Shown here piece after piece: positions 55,860-64,000 of a stretch of 64,000 nucleotides of DNA; the stretch's first letter is position 1; each line of letters starts with the position of its first letter. Both the position numbers and the translations under genes were made by a program. Source of the stretch: Chryseobacterium mulctrae (GTDB lineage Bacteria; Bacteroidota; Bacteroidia; Flavobacteriales; Weeksellaceae); assembly GCF_006175945.1 (NCBI RefSeq), contig NZ_VAJL01000001.1, forward strand, positions 1,054,001 through 1,118,000, given 5' to 3'. Below the pieces are notes generated by a model that did no database searches, was not told where the DNA came from, and saw only the letters and a program-made list of their open reading frames with translations.

Positions 55860-58800
55860 ATGAGACTAAAAATCACTCTATTACTTGTATTTGCTTTTGT
55901 ATCAACCTCTTGGGCTCAAAGAGTGCCCATAAATTGGGACGGTGCTAAAATTCAAGATTATGGTGATACAAAAAGGAATCTTCCAAACTTCAAAAACGAA
56001 GGTTTTTCGTACAGCCAAAATAATATTTTTATCGTTAATAAGCAAAAAACAGGTGAAAAACAGCTTCGTGTTTCTAATCTTATTTGGGAATCTGTTTCTG
56101 CAAAAGATTTGTTTGAAATGAATAAAGATCTTATTCAGGATTTTGATATTTCAGATATAGACTATTACTATTCTGAAGGAGAAAGATACGCAAGTGTGCG
56201 TGTTGGCTTATTTAAAAATATAAAAGGAAGAATTCAGAGATTATCTTCTTTTGATATTTCTGAAACCAATGCATCTGCTCCTCAAATGGCAAGTAAAGTA
56301 GGAAGTACTCAAAATCCGTTATCTAGTGGTGGTTTTTATAAAATTAAAGTTGATAAATCTGGAGTTTTCAAAATAACCGCCCAGTTTCTAAGAGACAATG
56401 GAATGAACCCAGCTAATATCAATCCGAAAAACTTTAGAATCTACGGAAATGGTGGCGTTATGCTTCCGGAGTTTAATCAGGATGTAAAATACAGTGCTTT
56501 GCAGGAAAATGCTATCCAGGTAGTGGGTGAAGATGATAATGTCTGGAATGATGGCGACTATGCTCTTTTCTACGCTCAAGGACCAAATGGATATAACCTG
56601 TATAACAAGGCAAATGGAAATGGATTTAAGAGAGCTGAGACGAGACTAAGTGACAGAAGTGAAAACGTAAAAAATATCTATGAAGACTTCTCCTATTACT
56701 ATATTAATTTTGATAAAGGACCAGGAAAAAGAGTACAAGACGTTGATGTAAATCTTCCGACAACAACACTCATTTCAAGATTTGACAACTATCAGGTTAT
56801 TAACAATGATCAGAAAAATTTATTTAAAGTAGGAAGAATTTGGGTGGAAGACCAAGGTTTCACAACCGATAAAGCAGTAACGTTTAATTTAAGCTCAGCT
56901 ATCCAGGGAACTGATGTTATACGCTACAGAACTCAGGTTGTAGGATGGCGAGCGCAGCAAAACGGTATTACTTTTAACATCAACAGTCAAAATTCTTCAC
57001 CACAAACAGTACCAGCAAACGATCCTGATTATGCCTATGATTATTTTCCTATTAATTACAACGGCTCTATTTCTAACCTTTCAGGAAACCAACTTACGAT
57101 TAATTATTTACCCAATATTTCAACCAATCCAAACGGGGCTTTTTATCTAGATTATGCAGAAGTGCAATACAAAGATGATTTAAAATTCAATGGCACTCAG
57201 ATGAGTTTCAGAGATTTCTCTTTGGCAAGCGGAACCAATACCAATTACGGTTTTAGTATTTCTAATACCGGAAATCTGGAGCAAGTTTGGGATGTGACCG
57301 ATATTACAAATGCCAACAGAAGAGTAAACAAGGCACCGGGAAGCGGAAATTTCAATTTTGGATATTCTACTTCCGATCCTAATTTTAATAATGAATTTAT
57401 AGCTTTCAGAGCCGACGCTGCTTTTTCACCTCAATTTGTAGGAAGAATCGCCAATCAAAATCTTTCAGCTTTACAAAATGTAGATTATTTAATTATCACA
57501 ACGCCTCCAATGATGGCACAGGCTCAAAGAATTGCCAACTATCACCAGACAAAAAATAATTTTAATGTTCAGATTGTAGACACAGATAAGATTTACAATG
57601 AATTTGGCAGTGGAAGCAAAGATCTTACAGCAATAAGAGATTTTGTAACAAAACTTAATACTCCGCTTGGCAGTCTTAAATATGTATTTATATTAGGAGA
57701 TACATCATATGATTATAAAAACAGAGTTTCGAATAACACTAATATTGTTTCAAGTTATCAGAGTCAAGTATCTTCGGATTTTGTGGGTTCATTTGTTACA
57801 GACGATTATATTGTAATGACAAAACCACAAACGGCTGCTGAAATATCAAATAATCTTCCAGATTTACCAATAGGTAGAATCCCGGCAGCCAATCCTACAG
57901 AAGCAGCCAATATGATTGATAAAACTTTAGCATATTACAACTCACTTGCTGGACAGTCATCGCCTTTCGGAGAATGGAGAATGAAGCTTGATTTTATTGT
58001 GGATGACGATGGGCAAGGAGGAGGTCCTTTTCATAATGTCATGAATAACACTCTTGTAAACACATTTGAAATTCCGCTAGTAAATACTTTGAAAGAATAC
58101 AATGTGAGAAAGCTTTATCTGGATGCTTTTCAGGCGCAAAGTACAGCAGGAGGCCAGAGATATCCTCAAGTAAACCAGGCAATCTCTAATGATATAGGCA
58201 ATAGTCTTTATTTGTTTTATTTTGGGCATGGAGGTATCAATGGATGGGCTCAGGAAAGAGTTTTAACAACAGATGAAATTCAGAACTCAAATAATTTCTC
58301 AAATGTTTACAGCAGATTCCCGTTTGTATCAACAATTACCTGTGAATTCACACTTTGGGATGAGCCGTCTACTTTTTCGGCAGGAGAACAGTTTATAAAA
58401 TTAAAACAGGGAGGCCCCGCGGCAATGATTACATCTAGTAGAGCAATTGGTGTAGACTATGGAAGAGATTTCACAGATCTTTATACAAAAGAAATGTTTA
58501 AAATGACCAATGATGATTTTAACACTATCGGGAATGCCCATCTGAATGCAAAAAAATTAAAACCCGGAAACAGCAATCATTTAAAAGTAAATGTCTTGGG
58601 AGATCCTGCGATGAAATTGAGTAGACCTCAGAGATTATTAGTGATTGACGGAATAGAAACTCCTGTTCCCGGATTAATCCGAGGCTTAGATTTTGTAAAA
58701 GTGAAAGGTCATATTAATAATCCAAACGGAACTTTAAATACAAGCTTTAACGGAAGAGTAGTAATTAATATTTTTGATAAAAAATTAAATAAAACAACTC

Positions 58801-59759
58801 TAAACAATGATGGTGGATTAACTCCTGTTTTAAGCTACAAAGAAGAAGGAAGCGCTATAGTAAAAGCTTCCGGAACAGCAGTAAATGGAGTTTTCACTGT
58901 AGAATTTTATGTTCCTAAAGACATTAATTATGCAGTAGGAGAAGGTAGAATCTTAGGTTATGCTGATAACAAATCGATTGATGTATTCGATAATCAGTTT
59001 GTACAGGTAGGAGATATTAATCCTAACGGAATCAATGATAATGAGCCACCAAAAATAAAATTGTACATGAACAACACTAATTTTGCAAATGGCGGCATTA
59101 CAAATCAGAATCCTATGCTTTTGGCATGTTTGAATGACGATACGGGAATAAACTCTACAGGTTCTGGTGTTGGTCATGATATTACAGTATATTTAGACGG
59201 GCAAATTATTAACACCATTGTTTTAAATGATTTCTTCTCGTCAGGTGAAGGAAACGGATGTATCAATCCTGCTTTGGCAGACTATCAAAAAGGAAATGTA
59301 ACCTACCCTTTCAGAAACTTGGCGATAGGTCAACATCAGTTAACATTTAAAGTTTGGGACATCAACAATAATTCGACAACTGAAACGTTAAACTTTGAAG
59401 TTAAAGATGAAGCTGATCAACATTTGATTATTAACAGACCATTGAACTGGCCAAACCCTTTTACCAATAAAACATACGTTCAATTTGAACATAATTGTGA
59501 TGATATTTTAGATGTAAACGTTCAAATTTATACAATTACAGGAAAATTAGTAAGAACTTTAACAAATGTTGTAGTCGCAGAACCTTTCCTACAGGGCTTT
59601 AGAACGCCACGTCAGGCAATTGAATGGGACGGAAAAGACGATTTTGGTGACACAGTTGCAAAAGGTACGTATATTTTTAAGATATTTGCAAAAAGTCAAA
59701 ATCAAGAAAAATGCAAAGGAAGTGCTACAGCTGTAGAAAAAATGGTACTTTTGAAGTAA
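55860..59759 (+). CDS. porU: Type IX secretion system sortase PorU
   Basis: A 1299-residue exported protein (signal ending 'STSWAQ') with a C25 gingipain-type caspase-fold domain about 550-960: catalytic His790 in YFGHGGINGW and catalytic Cys828 in STITCEFTLWDEP. Before it is a beta-rich N-terminal region; after it an Ig-like stretch and a C-terminal domain with 'NWPNPFTNKTYVQFEHNCDD' and 'EWDGKDDFGDTVAKGTYIFK'. Known role: cell-surface sortase that removes the C-terminal T9SS signal and attaches cargo to A-LPS, working with PorV. It leads the porU-porV unit and diverges from gldJ, the same order as in F. johnsoniae. Confidence 0.95.
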   Translation: MRLKITLLLVFAFVSTSWAQRVPINWDGAKIQDYGDTKRNLPNFKNEGFSYSQNNIFIVNKQKTGEKQLRVSNLIWESVSAKDLFEMNKDLIQDFDISDIDYYYSEGERYASVRVGLFKNIKGRIQRLSSFDISETNASAPQMASKVGSTQNPLSSGGFYKIKVDKSGVFKITAQFLRDNGMNPANINPKNFRIYGNGGVMLPEFNQDVKYSALQENAIQVVGEDDNVWNDGDYALFYAQGPNGYNLYNKANGNGFKRAETRLSDRSENVKNIYEDFSYYYINFDKGPGKRVQDVDVNLPTTTLISRFDNYQVINNDQKNLFKVGRIWVEDQGFTTDKAVTFNLSSAIQGTDVIRYRTQVVGWRAQQNGITFNINSQNSSPQTVPANDPDYAYDYFPINYNGSISNLSGNQLTINYLPNISTNPNGAFYLDYAEVQYKDDLKFNGTQMSFRDFSLASGTNTNYGFSISNTGNLEQVWDVTDITNANRRVNKAPGSGNFNFGYSTSDPNFNNEFIAFRADAAFSPQFVGRIANQNLSALQNVDYLIITTPPMMAQAQRIANYHQTKNNFNVQIVDTDKIYNEFGSGSKDLTAIRDFVTKLNTPLGSLKYVFILGDTSYDYKNRVSNNTNIVSSYQSQVSSDFVGSFVTDDYIVMTKPQTAAEISNNLPDLPIGRIPAANPTEAANMIDKTLAYYNSLAGQSSPFGEWRMKLDFIVDDDGQGGGPFHNVMNNTLVNTFEIPLVNTLKEYNVRKLYLDAFQAQSTAGGQRYPQVNQAISNDIGNSLYLFYFGHGGINGWAQERVLTTDEIQNSNNFSNVYSRFPFVSTITCEFTLWDEPSTFSAGEQFIKLKQGGPAAMITSSRAIGVDYGRDFTDLYTKEMFKMTNDDFNTIGNAHLNAKKLKPGNSNHLKVNVLGDPAMKLSRPQRLLVIDGIETPVPGLIRGLDFVKVKGHINNPNGTLNTSFNGRVVINIFDKKLNKTTLNNDGGLTPVLSYKEEGSAIVKASGTAVNGVFTVEFYVPKDINYAVGEGRILGYADNKSIDVFDNQFVQVGDINPNGINDNEPPKIKLYMNNTNFANGGITNQNPMLLACLNDDTGINSTGSGVGHDITVYLDGQIINTIVLNDFFSSGEGNGCINPALADYQKGNVTYPFRNLAIGQHQLTFKVWDINNNSTTETLNFEVKDEADQHLIINRPLNWPNPFTNKTYVQFEHNCDDILDVNVQIYTITGKLVRTLTNVVVAEPFLQGFRTPRQAIEWDGKDDFGDTVAKGTYIFKIFAKSQNQEKCKGSATAVEKMVLLK

Positions 59760-59815
59760 ATAAATAATTAATCAACAATATCAATAAAAAACTGATAATA
59801 TATAAAAGACAACAT

Positions 59816-60982
59816 ATGAATTTAACTACTAAACTGCTTTTAGGGATTGGTTTGAGTGCTGGTTTTTTAAGCTACGCGCAAGATTTGAGTCAGGTAAGAC
59901 CTGTATTAACCGGAGCTCCATTCCTTAGAATCGCACCAGATGCAAGATCAGGAGGTATGGGAGATCAGGGTGTGGTAACTTCACCTGATGCATTCTCTCA
60001 ATTCTGGAATGCTGCAAAATATCCTTTTAGCAGAACTAGTTCTTCTGTAGGTTTGAACTATACTCCATATATGGGAAAATTAACCAATGATGTATTCTTA
60101 TTGTACGGTGCTTTCCATAAATTTTTAGGTCAGGAAGAAAGATCTACTATTTCTGCAAGTATTTATTACTTCAATATGGGGGAAGTAGAACTTACTGAGC
60201 TTGGTGTAGACAATACAGTAACATCTAATGGGGTTTCAAAACCAAACGAAATGTCAATCGACGTTGCATATGCTTTGAAATTATCAGATTCTTACTCTAT
60301 GGCGGTTACAGGTAGATTCATTCGTTCAGATTTATCTGGAGGATTCAACACTGATACTACACTGAAGCCGGCAAATACTTTTGCGGTAGACGTTTCAGGT
60401 TACTATACATCTCCAAAGTTTTCTAGCTTCGGAAATATGGATGGTAAAATAAATGGAGGTTTCTCGATTACAAACTTAGGTCCGAAATTAGACTATACAG
60501 GTGATGAGGCTTCTAGATCTTATCTTCCTACAATGGCTAGAATTGGTGTAGGTTACGATATGTATCTTGATGACATGAACAAAGTAGGTCTTTCTGTAGA
60601 AGGATCTAAAATCTTGGTTCCGGGATCAGAATTTGTAGGAACAGATCCTAATACAAGACAGCCAATGTACCAAGTTCCAAATGTTGGGGTAATGGCAGGT
60701 ATCGGAAAATCTTTCAAGAATACCAACTCAATTATGTACAGTGGTGCATTAGAATATTCTTATGACAATGCATTTGCTGTAAGAGGAGGTTATTTCCACG
60801 AAAGCGAAGAGCAGGGAGCAAGACAGTTTGCAACTGCGGGTATTGGTTTAAAATACCGTTCTTTCGGTCTTGATGTATCTTACTTAATCAATATGTCTAA
60901 AATTAATACAGCATTAGATAACACTATTCGTTTCGGTTTAACTTGGAACATTGGTGATGAAACTTCAAATGTGGATTATTAA
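59816..60982 (+). CDS. porV: Type IX secretion outer-membrane protein PorV (LptO)
   Basis: A 388-residue, FadL-like outer-membrane barrel with a signal peptide ending 'AGFLSYAQ'. Recognised by the PorV signature 'GAPFLRIAPDARSGGMGDQG', followed by 'SQFWNAAKYPFS', 'INGGFSITNLGPKLDYTGDE', and the C-terminal strand 'TIRFGLTWNIG'. Known role: shuttle that binds cargo proteins leaving the SprA translocon and presents them to PorU; also called LptO for lipid A/LPS modification. It follows porU by 56 bp with no hairpin in between, so they are co-transcribed. A strong terminator follows. Confidence 0.94.
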   Translation: MNLTTKLLLGIGLSAGFLSYAQDLSQVRPVLTGAPFLRIAPDARSGGMGDQGVVTSPDAFSQFWNAAKYPFSRTSSSVGLNYTPYMGKLTNDVFLLYGAFHKFLGQEERSTISASIYYFNMGEVELTELGVDNTVTSNGVSKPNEMSIDVAYALKLSDSYSMAVTGRFIRSDLSGGFNTDTTLKPANTFAVDVSGYYTSPKFSSFGNMDGKINGGFSITNLGPKLDYTGDEASRSYLPTMARIGVGYDMYLDDMNKVGLSVEGSKILVPGSEFVGTDPNTRQPMYQVPNVGVMAGIGKSFKNTNSIMYSGALEYSYDNAFAVRGGYFHESEEQGARQFATAGIGLKYRSFGLDVSYLINMSKINTALDNTIRFGLTWNIGDETSNVDY

Positions 60983-61004
60983 AAAACGAATATAAAAAGT
61001 TTTG

Positions 61005-61033
61005 AAAAGCCTCATTTTTATGAGGCTTTTTTT
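61005..61033 (+). terminator. porV terminator
   Basis: AAAAGCCTCA pairs with TGAGGCTTTT across a 6-nt loop, followed by T residues; ends the porU-porV message. Confidence 0.85.
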
Positions 61034-61136
61034 GTTTCAGTACTTTGCTGTCATTTTATATGTGCTTTAATAAAATATTTAAATAAAAATTCACAATTCA
61101 CGTACGAAGTAAACCTGCCAATTCACATTTAACTCT

Positions 61137-61144
61137 TATTTTTG
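61137..61144 (+). promoter_or_regulatory. FUSC gene -7 element, leaderless spacing
   Basis: TATTTTTG, exactly 4 nt (TAAT) before the ATG at 61149. Exact -7 match without a -33 TTG. Confidence 0.5.
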
Positions 61145-61148
61145 TAAT

Positions 61149-63413
61149 ATGAACTATTCTTCGGAGCTCAAAAAAATCGTAACCAGCCAATATGTATATT
61201 CTTCCATAAGAATTACATTGGCGACGGTGATTCCGTGTTTAGTTCTCTCCTACTTCGGTTTACTCAAAGAATATTTTCTTTTTCCTTTGGGAACCAGCTT
61301 TGTTGCATTAACAGATCAGCCGGGACCATTTATCAGACGTAGAAATTCATTAACTTTTGCTATTTTCTGCTTTGTCGTTGTTGCGTCAATTGCGAGTCTG
61401 GTGAAAGGAATTATTCCGCTTGTTCTTCTCGAAGTCATTGTTTTCGGAATGTTTTTCTCATTAATCGGAGTTTACGGACAAAGATTAGCCGCTGTAGGTT
61501 CGTTAGCATTAGTTGTTTTAGCCATCTTTATTGATGGTCATTTAACCGGAGCCAATATTCTGAAAAGTTTATTGATTTTTGCAGCCGGGTGTATCTGGTT
61601 TTTATTGATTTTCCTTATTGTTACTACAATTCAGCCGTATAAACTGGCAAGTCAGATGATTGGTGAAAATTATCTTCAGCTTGCAGAATTTCTTAAAATT
61701 AAAGCAAATTATTACCAGAAAAATCCTGATTTCGATAAGCTGAGCTTACAAGTCATTACAAAGCAGATCGGAATTAAAAATCTTCAGGAAGAAACCCGCG
61801 AAACTGTTTTTAAAACAAGAACCATCGTCAATGAATCCACAACAATAAGCAGATTATTGATGCTGATGTTTCTGAATTCAATGGACCTTCACGAAAAACT
61901 GATGACCTCTGAAAGCGATTACAAAAAGCTTCAGGAAAGTTTTGAAGACACCGAAATTTTAGTTAAAATTCATGACTATTTAAATATCCTTTCCGAAGAA
62001 ATTGCCAACATCGGCATCTCTTTACAAAGCAGCACACGAGCAAGACCAATTTTCAATCTTGAAGTACGCTTTCATGAGCTTAATGTACATTATTTCGAAT
62101 TGAGAAATAAGGAAATGACTCCTGAGAATTTGGAAAATTTCATGATTCTACGCCAAATTATGATGCGTATCAACGAAATTACCAAAGAGATCAGTGAGAT
62201 TTACAAGGTTTTTTCTCAGAACGTAAAACTGGCAAAAAGTCTTTCTACAGGTTTAGATTTAAAGAAATTTATGCCTAAAGAAGAGAAAATTAATTTTAAG
62301 GTTTTAAAAAGCAATATTTCTCTTACCTCATCACATTTTCGTCATGCGATAAGAATTACGGTTGCGCTTTTATTGGGATATTTAGTTTCTTTGCTGCCGT
62401 TTGTAGAAATTGGTCATACTTATTGGATTTTAATTACCATTGTTGCTATTTTAAAACCTGCCTACTCTATTACCAAACAGAGAAATCTTCTGCGTTTCTA
62501 CGGAACAGTTGCAGGAGCGGTGATTGCTTATGGTTTATTGTACTTTATTCACATTAATGCCTTGCTTTTTGCTATTCTTTTGTTGAGCATGATTTTATGT
62601 TTCAGTTTATTAAAAGGAAGATATTTCTGGGCGGTTTTGTTTATGACAATTTATGTTTTTATGAGTTTTAATTTCTTAAATCCGGGAAATGTAAATGTTA
62701 TTTTTAAAGACCGAATTGTAGATACTTTTATCGCCGGAATTATCGCTTTTGTGGTTTCGTATATTGTGCTTCCGGTTTGGGAACATACACAGAATTTAGA
62801 TTTAATGAAAAAATCTGCAGAATCTAATCTCACGTATTTCCACAGCGTAATGTCTAAGTTTTTGAATGATGGTTTTAATGTAGAAGACTATAAAGTAAAA
62901 CGTAAAAACGCGATCATTTCTTTAGCCAATCTTTCGGATAATTTCCAGAGAATGATTTCTGATCCTAAAAATCAACAGAAAAAACTGGAAGTAGTCCATC
63001 AGTTTGTGGCAACTTCACATCTAATTACAGCGTATACCGCATCATTGTCGCAATACGCCAAAAGTGATCAGGAATATCCGGAAATAGACTCTGAAAGCTG
63101 GAGCAAAAAAATAGAATCTGAAATGAATCAGGTTTCAGCAATACTTAACGGAGATAAGATTTCAGAAACGTTAAGAATGGACAGCCGTCTTGAGCCAGAA
63201 GATTCTTCAATCGAAGATATGCTTCACAAAAGAAAAACAGAACTTCTCGAAAAAGAACATTTCGATACAAGAGATCCTAACAAAATTTCTCACTTAACTG
63301 AATTGAAAAATATCCACGATGTTTTGGAACTGATTTATGATGTTGCTAAAGAACAGCGAAAAGTAATTGAAAAGTACAGAAACGAAGAAAATTCTACTCT
63401 TCCACAATCGTAA
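61149..63413 (+). CDS. FUSC-family (YccS/YhfK-like) membrane protein
   Basis: A 754-residue inner-membrane protein built as two repeats: about 20-165 six helices ('VIPCLVLSYFGLLKEYFLFP', 'TDQPGPFIRRRNS'), about 175-390 a cytosolic helical domain, about 395-545 a second set of six helices ('ILITIVAILKPAYSITKQRN', 'GTVAGAVIAYGLLYF'), and a charged helical C-terminus. This architecture is that of YccS/FUSC proteins, which are linked to aromatic acid or fusaric acid efflux, without proof for this branch. TATTTTTG is exactly 4 nt upstream of the ATG. The 3' end overlaps the convergent PPTase gene by 20 bp. Confidence 0.9.
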   Translation: MNYSSELKKIVTSQYVYSSIRITLATVIPCLVLSYFGLLKEYFLFPLGTSFVALTDQPGPFIRRRNSLTFAIFCFVVVASIASLVKGIIPLVLLEVIVFGMFFSLIGVYGQRLAAVGSLALVVLAIFIDGHLTGANILKSLLIFAAGCIWFLLIFLIVTTIQPYKLASQMIGENYLQLAEFLKIKANYYQKNPDFDKLSLQVITKQIGIKNLQEETRETVFKTRTIVNESTTISRLLMLMFLNSMDLHEKLMTSESDYKKLQESFEDTEILVKIHDYLNILSEEIANIGISLQSSTRARPIFNLEVRFHELNVHYFELRNKEMTPENLENFMILRQIMMRINEITKEISEIYKVFSQNVKLAKSLSTGLDLKKFMPKEEKINFKVLKSNISLTSSHFRHAIRITVALLLGYLVSLLPFVEIGHTYWILITIVAILKPAYSITKQRNLLRFYGTVAGAVIAYGLLYFIHINALLFAILLLSMILCFSLLKGRYFWAVLFMTIYVFMSFNFLNPGNVNVIFKDRIVDTFIAGIIAFVVSYIVLPVWEHTQNLDLMKKSAESNLTYFHSVMSKFLNDGFNVEDYKVKRKNAIISLANLSDNFQRMISDPKNQQKKLEVVHQFVATSHLITAYTASLSQYAKSDQEYPEIDSESWSKKIESEMNQVSAILNGDKISETLRMDSRLEPEDSSIEDMLHKRKTELLEKEHFDTRDPNKISHLTELKNIHDVLELIYDVAKEQRKVIEKYRNEENSTLPQS

Positions 63414-64000
63414 AACAATACTCGTCGAAAAATTCCACTCTTGCTTTGAGCTCGTCTGAAATCTTATCGTCATGAACTCTGCATTTAATTTGATGCAGAT
63501 GTTTTAATTCAAAGGGTCTTACTTCATAATGCTTTTTCAGCGACCAATGTTTGGAGTGATGAATTTTGTACATACTTTCCTTCACGCTCCAAATAATTGT
63601 ATAAAAAACAACTTCCGTATCAAAAGGGATAAAACCTCTTTCGTTTTCGTAAGTGAATTTGTCGATTACTCTTAAAATTTTAGGATTAAATTTTTCAATA
63701 TCAATTCCTATTTTATTTTTAGAAATGGCAATCGCCGCAAAAGGATAAGAATGGGTAATAGAAATTTCGGCATCTTTCGGTGATAAAAATGGTTCTCTTT
63801 CTTTATACAGAATTTTCGAATTGGGTTTTAAACTTTTCAAAAGTTTTCTGACCATTAAAACCTCCAACAATTTTTTAGGATGATAATCTTTTACTTTTTC
63901 GGCATTTTCGGGTTCTAAAAGCTCATCAATATTAAGTTCATCATTCTCGTCGTATTTCCAGACCAGAATAGTTGCAGTATCATCAGAAAAATCTCGGTAA
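63394..64000 (-). CDS. 4'-phosphopantetheinyl transferase (N-terminus beyond window)
   Basis: The frame reads from the stop at 63394 through the window end without interruption, so the gene's start lies outside; at least 201 residues are visible. The Sfp-type signature is complete: 'ISITHSYPFAAIAISKNKIG', 'GIDIEKFNPKI' with the Mg-binding Asp, and 'WSVKESMYKIHH' with the catalytic Lys-Glu. Role: transfers phosphopantetheine from CoA to carrier proteins of fatty-acid, lysine, or secondary metabolism. The only in-frame methionine near 63870 is not the start, because conserved family sequence continues upstream ('SDDTATILVWKYDENDE'). Tail overlap with the FUSC gene is 20 bp. Confidence 0.88.
   Translation of the reverse strand, partial: YRDFSDDTATILVWKYDENDELNIDELLEPENAEKVKDYHPKKLLEVLMVRKLLKSLKPNSKILYKEREPFLSPKDAEISITHSYPFAAIAISKNKIGIDIEKFNPKILRVIDKFTYENERGFIPFDTEVVFYTIIWSVKESMYKIHHSKHWSLKKHYEVRPFELKHLHQIKCRVHDDKISDELKARVEFFDEYCFTIVEE

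Noticed and set aside
63868..63870. Complete short PPTase gene starting at 63870
   Set aside because: Coding sequence continues in frame to base 64000; the TTG at 63870 is internal.

Overview
The window looks like chromosomal DNA of a flavobacterium of the Chryseobacterium/Weeksellaceae type. The reasons are low G+C, no Shine-Dalgarno sites, TTG-N18-21-TAnnTTTG promoters, type IX secretion and gliding genes (gldD, gldJ, porU, porV), a Bacteroidetes-type (subtype iii) T6SS sheath pair, LytS/LytTR and TPR-histidine-kinase systems, and many 'NAQ'-ending signal peptides. The genus is inferred from gene content, not from a marker gene. I read 56 protein genes, two of them cut by the window edges (queG on the left, a 4'-phosphopantetheinyl transferase on the right). 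I saw no tRNA, rRNA, CRISPR array, phage or intact insertion sequence.

Layout. 1-9.5 kb: housekeeping genes (queG, rhodanese, HD hydrolase, alpha/beta hydrolase, flavin oxidoreductase, SurA-like chaperone, PfkB kinase), then gldD and mutY. 9.5-12 kb: an orphan T6SSiii contractile-sheath pair, tssB-tssC, followed by a small lipoprotein. 12-20.3 kb: two tandem paralogous M13 metallopeptidases around an erythromycin-esterase-like gene, cinA, an unknown gene and a lipocalin. 20.4-28.8 kb: a LytS-type kinase/LytTR regulator operon facing a run of envelope genes (unknown membrane-tethered protein, DoxX-like protein, SIMPL protein, MuiA/DUF4139 protein, VWA protein). Three of these genes carry the same paired 21-bp-spaced direct repeat upstream. 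28.8-35.6 kb: C1q-like secreted protein, Crp/Fnr regulator, FAD oxidoreductase, SpoIIAA-like protein, MFS exporter, lipA, and an ECF sigma factor. 35.7-41.2 kb: tyrS, twin small lipoproteins, and a TPR-kinase/NarL pair. 41.2-46.3 kb: a TetR-TolC-EmrA-EmrB tripartite efflux operon. 46.3-54 kb: holB, an outer-membrane protein with lptC and anmK, SRPBCC and NUDIX genes, murF. 54-61 kb: the type IX core genes gldJ, porU, porV. 61-64 kb: a FUSC membrane protein and the 4'-phosphopantetheinyl transferase.

The most interesting structure is between genes. (1) The TTCACCAAGT/TTCACCAAGT repeats beside the LytTR regulator suggest a local, probably undescribed, envelope-response regulon. (2) Several intergenic spaces consist of degenerate 7-bp tandem repeats (CTCGAAA-like and TGnTGGA-like units). 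(3) Two elements with 14-bp terminal inverted repeats interrupt the efflux operon. (4) Four genes have TAnnTTTG exactly 4 nt before their ATG, which suggests leaderless messages. Family assignments come from recognised motifs; no database search was run.
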